This document shows, piece by piece, positions 1 to 6,407 of a DNA stretch of 11,733 bases. Position numbers and translations under genes: made by a program. Within the stretch, counting starts at the first letter, position 1. Each line of letters starts with the position of its first letter. This stretch comes from Bacteroidales bacterium (GTDB lineage Bacteria > Bacteroidota > Bacteroidia > Bacteroidales > UBA932): positions 1-11,733 of the forward strand of contig JAGCCD010000008.1 of assembly GCA_017651785.1 (NCBI GenBank), read 5' to 3'. The notes beneath the pieces were generated by a model. It was given only the letters and a program-made list of their open reading frames with translations. It had not been told where the DNA came from and ran no database searches.

Positions 1-849
1 CCTCAGCTGGGAGTTCCAGTCGCCCTGGTCGGGATACTTGTACAGACCGCTGGCGTCGGTGTAGTCCATCTGGGCGTAATACTCCACCTTGTCGGATCCG
101 CCGAACATCGATACGAAGGCATTGGTCTCGCTTGCGGTGTTCTTGAAGACCTCGTTTTTCCAGTCCACATTTGGGTAGACGAACGGGTCGCTGCCATCCT
201 GGAATTTCTGAAGTTCGGTCTGCGTGTAGGCGATAGTGTTGCCGTCGTTGAGGCGTGCGGTATTGAGGGCGTTGGCATATTCGTATGCGCTTACCATCTC
301 TGTCATCTGCGGATCGAACTGGATCTTGTGGGAAGCGCCGGTCTTGAGGTGGAAACCGCTGTCGGCCTGGCCGCGCTTTGTCTTCACAAGGAGTACGCCG
401 TTAATGGCCTCGTGACCGTAAAGGGCCACTGCGGCTGCGTCGCGAAGGACCGTGACGCTTTCTACCTCTTCAACCGAAAGGCGGTCGATGGGGCGCTCAA
501 AGCCGTCCACGAGGATGAGGATGTCCCTCTCTCCGGTGGTCTGGACGCCACGGATGTTGAAGGTGGCACCCCTGCCCTCTTCTCCCTTGAAACCGGTGTT
601 CTGAAGGGCGGTAAGGCCGAGGAGCTTGCCATACAGGGCGTCTGCCAGGCTGATGGCCGAGGTCCTGCTCAGTTCTTCTGCGGTAATCGTGTAAGCTGCC
701 GCAGTGGTGAGGAATTCCGTGCTCTGCACGCCGTAGCCCAAATCCACCTTCTGTGACTGCTTGTCACTCAGTACGATTTGCGCGCCAGCGCCAACAGGCA
801 CGAGGCAGAATCCCAACAGGCAGGAAATAAGTATATTACGTAATTTCAT
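1..849 (-). CDS. Second SusC-like TonB-dependent receptor, N-terminal part (cut by window edge)
   Basis: This outer-membrane receptor would import oligosaccharides using TonB energy. It is the 5' part of a minus-strand gene: ATG at 849-847, then 283 codons open to the window edge. Residues 1-23 are a signal peptide ending ..GAGA before Gln24. The TonB plug domain follows at about residues 35-160: LGYG at 37-40, FNIRG near 97-101, LILVDGFERP at 111-120, VTVLRDAAA at 132-140, INGVLLVKTKRGQ at 149-161. These match the usual SusC plug motifs (IRG, VDG, VLKDAsA, NGVilvTTKRG). The carboxypeptidase-D-regulatory-like domain that normally precedes the plug is absent; only about 11 residues separate the signal peptide from the plug. 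It starts 20 bp after the SusD stop, so it is likely in the same operon as the first receptor pair. Its own SusD partner would lie beyond the window. The substrate is inferred from context only. Confidence 0.93.
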   Translation of the reverse strand, partial: MKLRNILISCLLGFCLVPVGAGAQIVLSDKQSQKVDLGYGVQSTEFLTTAAAYTITAEELSRTSAISLADALYGKLLGLTALQNTGFKGEEGRGATFNIRGVQTTGERDILILVDGFERPIDRLSVEEVESVTVLRDAAAVALYGHEAINGVLLVKTKRGQADSGFHLKTGASHKIQFDPQMTEMVSAYEYANALNTARLNDGNTIAYTQTELQKFQDGSDPFVYPNVDWKNEVFKNTASETNAFVSMFGGSDKVEYYAQMDYTDASGLYKYPDQGDWNSQLR

Positions 850-869
850 AATCGTTCAAATTCTTTAGA

Positions 870-2942
870 TTACCAACCGGGATTCTGAGTGAGACCGTAT
901 TTTTTCTGGACCTCATTGCGGGAAACGGGGTCGAGGTACCACTTGTTGGTCCAGAAGCCAGGCTCCCACCAGCGGCGGGCGCCCACGGTAATCTGCACCT
1001 TTTCATATTCGAACTTGGGCCAGGGCTTGGCAGGATCCCAGAGCATGACATCCTTGCCTTCGTCAAGATGGCCGCCGTATTCGTTCACGCCCATACGCCT
1101 GCCGTTCTCGTCAAGACGGTATATCCTGATTTCGTGCAGGGGCTTGGTGAAGAGATCCTGGCGCTTGCGGCGGATCATATCGTAGAAACGGTCGCCGCAT
1201 TCGCCTCCTATCTCGCAGTTGCGTTCACGGAGGATCTGATCGATGAGATTGTCCTTGTTGGAGGTGAGGTTAAGGCTGGGATTCATTGTTTCCAGACGGC
1301 CCAGGCCTACACGGCTGCGCACGATGTGCAGATCGTCAAGCGCACCCTGAAGGTCGCCGGTCTCGGCTTTTGCCTCGGCGCGGATGAGATAAACCTCGGC
1401 AAGACGGATGTAGGATACACCGATGAACTCGTCGTTCATCTTGTCGTTCACATAATCGAGAATCCATTTGAACTTGCGGTAACCGGACTGTGCGTCTGCG
1501 TTGTCCGCATCACCGAACTTGTCTTTGCTGTAGTACATTGCTCCGGTGAACCAGGAGTCGATGTATGACACGCCGGCATAGTCGAAACCTGCAGGAAGGG
1601 ACTGGCGGGGAACCATCATCGTCTCGTACAGACGGGGGTCGCGGTCTGCATAGATATCAATGCCGTCCGGGTTCTTTCCGGCGCCATAGATATCGGAGTA
1701 AGGGAAAACGCGGCCGTCCTGCATGCCGAAGCATTCCATAAGCTCGTTGGTAGGAACGGCTCCTCCCTGACGCAATCCGTCCATCGAGAAGCCTTTCCAA
1801 CCCCAACCCCAACCGTTTTCTATGATCTGGCCGTCGCGGAGCTCGTCGGTGAGCGTCTGGGTGGGCTGGGCGTCAAAGAGCTTTTCGTGATGGTTTTCGT
1901 CGTTGCGGTAACGGTAGGCCCTGCGGTAGGCGGTACGGTAGCCGGCCTCGTCCTGGGAAGAGGGCTGGATGAGCTGATAATAGTTGCCGTTTGCCTCGTT
2001 GTCCTGGAAGAACTCATTGCAGTACTGCAGGCACTTGTCCCAGAGGGAGCGGTCTTCCTTGCCGAACCACACGTGCTCGATATTGGTGTACTCGGTGACT
2101 TTCAGAGGATCATACTCCATATAGGGTGCCGCGCTGTTGAACAGGGGGGATGCCGCGTGCATCCATAATTTTGCACGCAGGGCGCGTGCGGATGCGCGTG
2201 TGAGGCGGCCGGACCACTGGCCTATGTCGGCATTGGGGATGTTCCAGATGAAGCCGGGCTCGTTGATGGCGCAGACAATCAGGGAGTCTATGAACTCCAC
2301 GGTCTGCATTGCCGTTGCGCGTCCGCCCTCGAAAGGCTCTCCAACCTCGTAGGCTTTCTTGGCAAGGCAAAGGCCGCCGAAATTGCGGAAAGCGTCGAAA
2401 TAGCGGCTGGCCATTATGGTGTAGGCCTCTCCGCGCAGACGGCTCTTCTCGTCATCGGACATGTCTTTTACCCTGTCTATGTTCTCTATGATCTGCCAGC
2501 ATTTGCGTACGGTCTCGTAAATGGAGACGCGTCCGGTGCCGCCGTTGACCTCATCGTTCAGGTCGTCATTGGTCGTGGAGAATCCGAATCTTCCCTGGAA
2601 GTTGCCGTTGGGGTTGTCCTGGGAGTCCTCTGTAAGCGAACCGGGATAATAGGTCTGGATGGGGCCGCCCCAGTCGCAGTAGCAGTGATAGGAGTCGGAC
2701 AGCACGTCGATGGGGGCGCCGTTCATCATGTTGCCCTTGGTATAGGTGCAATAGATCTGCCCGTATGCGCTCCACAGGAAGTTGCGGGTATATTCTGCTC
2801 TTGTGAAAACCGTGTCTATATTGACATCTACGCCGGGAGCTTTCTCCAGGAAGGCGTCGCCGATTGCGAATTTTTCTACGCAGGAGGAGATGGAAAGGGC
2901 AGAACAAATGCTCAGAATGAATATTATGGTATTCTTTTTCAT
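870..2942 (-). CDS. SusD/RagB-like surface glycan-binding lipoprotein
   Basis: This is the glycan-binding lipoprotein that caps a SusC receptor and delivers oligosaccharides to it. The 690-residue product starts at ATG 2942-2940. That start puts a lipoprotein signal directly at the N-terminus (MKKNTIIFIL then ..SISSC, lipidated Cys21). The frame is open 16 codons further upstream, but that would bury the signal peptide and overlap the end of the receptor gene. The C-terminal region has typical SusD motifs: a helical repeat at 511-546 (YIRLAEVYLIRAEA then VRSRVG) and, about 30 residues later, ERNCEIGGECGDRFYDMIRRKR, corresponding to the E..GE..R..DliR motif. It is longer than many SusD proteins (about 500-600 residues), as is often seen for xylan-locus members. 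The gene lies 13 bp after the SusC stop and 20 bp before the next receptor, so co-transcription is very likely. Binding of xylo-oligosaccharides is inferred from the neighbouring xylanase genes. Confidence 0.95.
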   Translation of the reverse strand: MKKNTIIFILSICSALSISSCVEKFAIGDAFLEKAPGVDVNIDTVFTRAEYTRNFLWSAYGQIYCTYTKGNMMNGAPIDVLSDSYHCYCDWGGPIQTYYPGSLTEDSQDNPNGNFQGRFGFSTTNDDLNDEVNGGTGRVSIYETVRKCWQIIENIDRVKDMSDDEKSRLRGEAYTIMASRYFDAFRNFGGLCLAKKAYEVGEPFEGGRATAMQTVEFIDSLIVCAINEPGFIWNIPNADIGQWSGRLTRASARALRAKLWMHAASPLFNSAAPYMEYDPLKVTEYTNIEHVWFGKEDRSLWDKCLQYCNEFFQDNEANGNYYQLIQPSSQDEAGYRTAYRRAYRYRNDENHHEKLFDAQPTQTLTDELRDGQIIENGWGWGWKGFSMDGLRQGGAVPTNELMECFGMQDGRVFPYSDIYGAGKNPDGIDIYADRDPRLYETMMVPRQSLPAGFDYAGVSYIDSWFTGAMYYSKDKFGDADNADAQSGYRKFKWILDYVNDKMNDEFIGVSYIRLAEVYLIRAEAKAETGDLQGALDDLHIVRSRVGLGRLETMNPSLNLTSNKDNLIDQILRERNCEIGGECGDRFYDMIRRKRQDLFTKPLHEIRIYRLDENGRRMGVNEYGGHLDEGKDVMLWDPAKPWPKFEYEKVQITVGARRWWEPGFWTNKWYLDPVSRNEVQKKYGLTQNPGW

Positions 2943-2955
2943 ATTCGTGTCTGCA

Positions 2956-5900
2956 TTAGAAGTTAAACTGGGCGCCGATGTTGAAAACACGGGTCATAGG
3001 GTAGCGGACACCGTAATCGAGTCCGGTACCGGGAGCCTCGGGATCGTTGCCGTCGAAGGTAGAGAAGGTGAGCAGGTTCTGTCCGGAGAGGAATACGCGG
3101 ATGTAATTGAAGAACTGCATCCTCTGGGACTTGTTGAAGGTGTAACCCACTTCTACGTTCTTAAGACGTACGTAACGGGAATTGATCATCCAGGCCTGTG
3201 AGTCACGGTTGTTGTGGACCCTGTTGGTGAATGAGATACGGGGCAGGATCGCGTTGGGATTGTCTTCCGTCCAGGAGTTGTCCGCCACCCACTGGGTGAG
3301 TGCGGAAGTGTTGGTGGAACCGAACTGGTCACGGAAGTAACCGTTAAGGGTACGGCTCACGTGGTCTGCACCTGTCCACAGCATGGAGAAATCGAGGCCT
3401 TTCCAATGGAAGGAGGCGTTGAGGGAATAGGTAATCTCGGGGATGCTGGTGTAGCCGAGCGGCTTCTGGTCGTTGGCGTCTATTACGCCGTCGCCGTTCT
3501 GGTCCACATAAACGCTGTCACCGTATCTGAGCACGGTTCCCTGGTCGGGCATGTCGGTTTTGTAGGCCTCTTTGTAGCGCTCCTCGGTACCGGGCTGGTA
3601 GAACTCGAAGAGGTCGTAACCGAAAGGCTGGCCTACGGGCAGGCCGGTACGTCTGAGATAATCGTACATGGGCTCTACCTCAAGCATCTCTATCACCTTG
3701 TTCTTGGCGTAGGAGAAGTTCGGGGAAATGGAATAGCGGAAATCGCCGATCCTGTCTTCCCAGTTCAGAGTGACCTCGAAACCGTGGTTCTTTACGCGGC
3801 CCTCGTTCACGTAGCTGGAAGGCAGGTATGTGACGGCGGGAAGGGTGGCCTCGTTGCTTACCAGAATGCCCTGGCGGTCTTCCCAGAAGAAGTCCACATA
3901 CGTATGCAGGCGATCCCTCAGGAAGGCGGCGTCAAGACCTACATTTATCTTGCTGGCGGTTTCCCAGGTTACGTTGGGGTTGCCCGAAGTGAGCTCCCTG
4001 ACGGTCTGCAGCCAGTTGCCGCTGGTACCGAAGTTGGCGCCTCGGATTGAGGGGTAGTTGGTCATCTTGCCGCTCAGGAACTGCCATGCTCCGGGGAGAT
4101 ACAGGAAGCGGGCGCCGTTGGTGTTGTCGTTACCTACAAGACCCCACGAACCGCGGAGCTTGAGATAGCCGATGCCATTCTTGACGCCTTCCCACCAGGG
4201 CTCGTTGGAGATTATCCAACCTGCCGATACCGAAGGGAACAGGCCGTAGCGCTTGCCGGGGGCGAAGTTTTCGGATCCGTTGTAACCGATGTTGAAGTCG
4301 AGGAGATACTTCATCGCGTAGTCGTAGGTGATACGGCCCACGAGTCCTACATAACCCTTGGGGATGGAACGGTACAGGCTGTTGTCCGAATCCCAGGGAT
4401 AGTACGTCTTGCTCTGGTTGTAAAGCAGCAGGGCGCCGACATTGTGCTGGCCGAACTGGCGGGCGTAGTTGAAGCTGGCCTCGGAGTACCAGTTCCTGTT
4501 GCCCCACGTGTTCTCGTTATAAGGAATGGGCCAGGTTACGTTCTCCTTGCGGAGGACTTCCTGACCGTCAACCAGCGTGGCAACATAGGTGACACCGGTT
4601 CCGTATCCGTTCTGACGGTTCTTCTGGGCGGTGTAGTCGGAGTTGTATGAGGCCTTTACCTTGAAATCCAGGCCCTGGGTGATGAAGCCAAGGTCGAGTT
4701 TGTACTGGACGTCGAAGTTGAGGACGTTGGTGCTCTCGTTCACATAACCGAGGTTATAGTAGTTGGAGAGGGCGTCGCGGTCGAAAGGTCCTACGATATT
4801 GGTGTCTGAAACGATGTGACGGCCATATTCATCTATTCCGCTGCCGGCGTAAGGCGTTGCGCCCTGCAGATAGCGGAAGAGGAAACCCTCGCCGCTGCCC
4901 ATGGTGTTGCGGTCCTGCATGCGGCCGCCCAGGGTGATGGATATCTGGCTGCGTTTGGAAACGTCTATATCGAGGTTTGCGCGATAGTTAAGACGCTTGA
5001 AGTTGAAGGTTTCGTTCTTATTGTCCGAGAATGTCTTGAACAGCGAATCCTGGTTGAGGAAACCGGCCGAAACGAAGTAGCGTACCCTCTCGGTACCGCC
5101 GTTGACGTTCACGTTGGCCTGCTCCTGCCATGCGGTATCGTTCATCACGTAGTCTATCCAGTCCATGCTCGGGAACGTCCTGGGCATGTCTCCTTTGCGG
5201 AAGTGCTCCATGACATCCTGGCTGAATCGCAGACCGGCGTCCACGAACGGAGAGTAGTCCGTGATGTTTGCCGTTCCGGGCCACTGGGTCATGGGGAGGG
5301 CGTCGGTTATCTTGGTGTAGTTCCACATTTTGCCGTAGGTGTAGGAATCGGCGAAATCTATGAACTTGGAAATGGTCTGTACGGCGGTGTTTACCGTTGC
5401 CGTGACGGAGGCCTTTCCAACCTGGCCGCGCTTTGTGGTTACGAGGATGACGCCGTTTGCGCCGCGCACACCGAAGACCGCCGTTGCAGATGCGTCTTTA
5501 AGGACGGAGATGCTCTCGATTTCGTTGGGGTCCAGCTGTGAGAAGGGACGCTCGACACCGTCTACGAGAACCAGGGGATCTGCGCTGTTGAGCGAGCCCA
5601 CACCACGGATGCGGATAACGGGATCATCGGCACCGGGCATACCGGAAGGCTGGACGGCCTGAACGCCGGGGAGATTTCCCTGGAGGGCGTTCGCCACGTT
5701 TGCCACAGGCGCCTTCATGAGTCCTTCACCGCTCACGGCGGAGACGGCACCGGTGATGGTGACCTTCTTCTGCTGGCCGTAGGCAATGACCACCGACTCT
5801 TCAAGTGCCCTGGAGTCGATCTCCATCTGAACCGTGAGGCTGGGTTCGGTGACCTGGATGAGCTGAGTGGCGTAACCTACACAGGAAATCTCCAGTGTAG

Positions 5901-6117
5901 TGCCGCTGGGGACGGTAAGCGTGAAATTACCGTTCGCATCGGTGACGGTGCCGTTGGTTGTGCCTTGAACCACAACGCCGGCTCCTATCAACCCTTCTCC
6001 CAATTCATCCAGCACCTTGCCCTGGACCCTGAGGTTCTGGGCGAAAGTTTGTCCGGGCATAAGGAGCAGGAGCGCCATCAGTCCGAACAGATGAAGCAGT
6101 TTTTTTCTTTTCATCAT
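2956..6117 (-). CDS. SusC-like TonB-dependent outer-membrane receptor (first of tandem pair)
   Basis: A full-length SusC/RagA-family receptor of 1053 residues, the usual size, importing glycan fragments together with the SusD protein encoded just downstream. A signal peptide covers residues 1-26 (ends QTFA before Gln27). A carboxypeptidase-D-regulatory-like beta-sandwich follows at about 29-100 (VQGKVLDELGEGLIGAGVVV, with GTVTDANGNFTL). A TonB-box-like segment is at 104-118 (ALEESVVIAYGQQKK). The plug is at about 119-231 with IRIRGVGSLNSADPLVLVDG, VLKDASATAVFGVRGANGV and VTTKRGQ. The rest is beta-barrel ending in NIGAQFNF, with the terminal aromatic residue common in outer-membrane barrels. 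Two ATG codons (6117 and 6114) are possible starts and the choice barely matters. A TACCTTTG promoter element lies about 60 bp upstream. This is the first gene of the leftward operon. Xylan oligosaccharide import is inferred from context. Confidence 0.97.
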   Translation of the reverse strand: MMKRKKLLHLFGLMALLLLMPGQTFAQNLRVQGKVLDELGEGLIGAGVVVQGTTNGTVTDANGNFTLTVPSGTTLEISCVGYATQLIQVTEPSLTVQMEIDSRALEESVVIAYGQQKKVTITGAVSAVSGEGLMKAPVANVANALQGNLPGVQAVQPSGMPGADDPVIRIRGVGSLNSADPLVLVDGVERPFSQLDPNEIESISVLKDASATAVFGVRGANGVILVTTKRGQVGKASVTATVNTAVQTISKFIDFADSYTYGKMWNYTKITDALPMTQWPGTANITDYSPFVDAGLRFSQDVMEHFRKGDMPRTFPSMDWIDYVMNDTAWQEQANVNVNGGTERVRYFVSAGFLNQDSLFKTFSDNKNETFNFKRLNYRANLDIDVSKRSQISITLGGRMQDRNTMGSGEGFLFRYLQGATPYAGSGIDEYGRHIVSDTNIVGPFDRDALSNYYNLGYVNESTNVLNFDVQYKLDLGFITQGLDFKVKASYNSDYTAQKNRQNGYGTGVTYVATLVDGQEVLRKENVTWPIPYNENTWGNRNWYSEASFNYARQFGQHNVGALLLYNQSKTYYPWDSDNSLYRSIPKGYVGLVGRITYDYAMKYLLDFNIGYNGSENFAPGKRYGLFPSVSAGWIISNEPWWEGVKNGIGYLKLRGSWGLVGNDNTNGARFLYLPGAWQFLSGKMTNYPSIRGANFGTSGNWLQTVRELTSGNPNVTWETASKINVGLDAAFLRDRLHTYVDFFWEDRQGILVSNEATLPAVTYLPSSYVNEGRVKNHGFEVTLNWEDRIGDFRYSISPNFSYAKNKVIEMLEVEPMYDYLRRTGLPVGQPFGYDLFEFYQPGTEERYKEAYKTDMPDQGTVLRYGDSVYVDQNGDGVIDANDQKPLGYTSIPEITYSLNASFHWKGLDFSMLWTGADHVSRTLNGYFRDQFGSTNTSALTQWVADNSWTEDNPNAILPRISFTNRVHNNRDSQAWMINSRYVRLKNVEVGYTFNKSQRMQFFNYIRVFLSGQNLLTFSTFDGNDPEAPGTGLDYGVRYPMTRVFNIGAQFNF

Positions 6118-6177
6118 TTTAGGGTTAAATTAATATGTTTTGGTGCGAAATTATCCGGTTGCGCATAATAAGCATTG

Positions 6178-6185
6178 CAAAGGTA
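6178..6185 (-). promoter_or_regulatory. -7 promoter element (TACCTTTG) for the leftward receptor operon
   Basis: Read on the minus strand this is TACCTTTG, an exact match to the Bacteroidetes -7 consensus TAnnTTTG used by the primary sigma factor. Transcription would start roughly 5 nt downstream, giving a 5' leader of about 50-55 nt before the SusC start at 6117. No TTTG-type -33 element is seen at the usual distance upstream. That position is taken by the palindrome at 6196-6216, which suggests dependence on an activator. Confidence 0.65.
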
Positions 6186-6195
6186 GAAATGATCG

Positions 6196-6216
6196 CACAC
6201 TTATATATTATGTGTG
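6196..6216. promoter_or_regulatory. Interrupted palindrome CACAC-N11-GTGTG, candidate regulator site
   Basis: Perfect 5-bp arms CACAC (6196-6200) and GTGTG (6212-6216) flank an AT-rich 11-bp centre in which some inner positions also pair. It sits 10 bp upstream of the leftward -7 element, over the expected -33 position. The layout suits a dimeric transcription factor. It is short enough that chance is possible. Confidence 0.35.
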
Positions 6217-6251
6217 GAAACAACTCTTGTGAACCTTGTAACATGACTTGA

Positions 6252-6280
6252 AATTTTGATACAAATAGTGTCAATTTTGA
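6252..6280. promoter_or_regulatory. Direct repeat AATTTTGA x2, 21-bp period, candidate activator site
   Basis: AATTTTGA occurs at 6252-6259 and again at 6273-6280. The copies are 21 bp apart start to start, about two helical turns, so both would face the same side of the DNA. The pair lies about 67-95 bp upstream of the leftward -7 element, a usual distance for a direct-repeat activator such as a hybrid two-component regulator. AT-rich sequence makes chance matches fairly likely. Confidence 0.3.
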
Positions 6281-6394
6281 GAAAAACACCCCTTATGTAA
6301 CGGTTTCAACACTAATTGTTGCAAAAATTACAGGCATGTTTCAAAACGAAAAAACAATGAGCCTTCCGCATACATACGCGCGAAATCTATTAAG

Positions 6395-6402
6395 TACCTT
6401 TG
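6395..6402 (+). promoter_or_regulatory. -7 promoter element (TACCTTTG) just before the GH10 start
   Basis: TACCTTTG matches the Bacteroidetes TAnnTTTG consensus exactly, and the 10-mer TACCTTTGCA is shared with the opposite promoter. It ends only 5 bp before the GH10 ATG at 6408, so a typical start point would fall at or next to the ATG, giving a leaderless or nearly leaderless mRNA. No -33 TTTG is seen at the normal spacing. The match could be fortuitous, with the real promoter further upstream. Confidence 0.5.
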
Positions 6403-6407
6403 CACCG

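Larger units (their letters stand above)
6118..6407. promoter_or_regulatory. Divergent control region between receptor and enzyme operons
   Basis: This 290-bp AT-rich stretch separates two divergent operons in an otherwise GC-rich window and carries no convincing gene. It holds identical TACCTTTGCA elements in opposite orientations (6176-6185 minus, 6395-6404 plus), an interrupted palindrome at 6196-6216, and a direct repeat AATTTTGA at 6252-6259 and 6273-6280. It also has CTTGT copies at 6226-6230 and 6235-6239 and a related CTTG at 6247-6250. Such regions in PULs are often bound by a hybrid two-component system regulator or another substrate-responsive activator. No regulator gene is in the window, so its identity is open. 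Confidence 0.75.

Noticed and set aside
328..756. Plus-strand open frame of 142 codons near the left edge
   Set aside because: It is antisense to the plug domain of the second SusC, which has clear family motifs and runs open to the window edge.
3361..5541. Plus-strand open frames (229 and 241 codons) opposite the SusC gene
   Set aside because: The minus strand encodes an uninterrupted, motif-rich receptor. The plus-strand frames are mirror shadows.
6336..6407. Upstream ATG as the GH10 start
   Set aside because: It would place 24 mostly polar residues before the lipoprotein signal and start upstream of the TACCTTTG promoter element.
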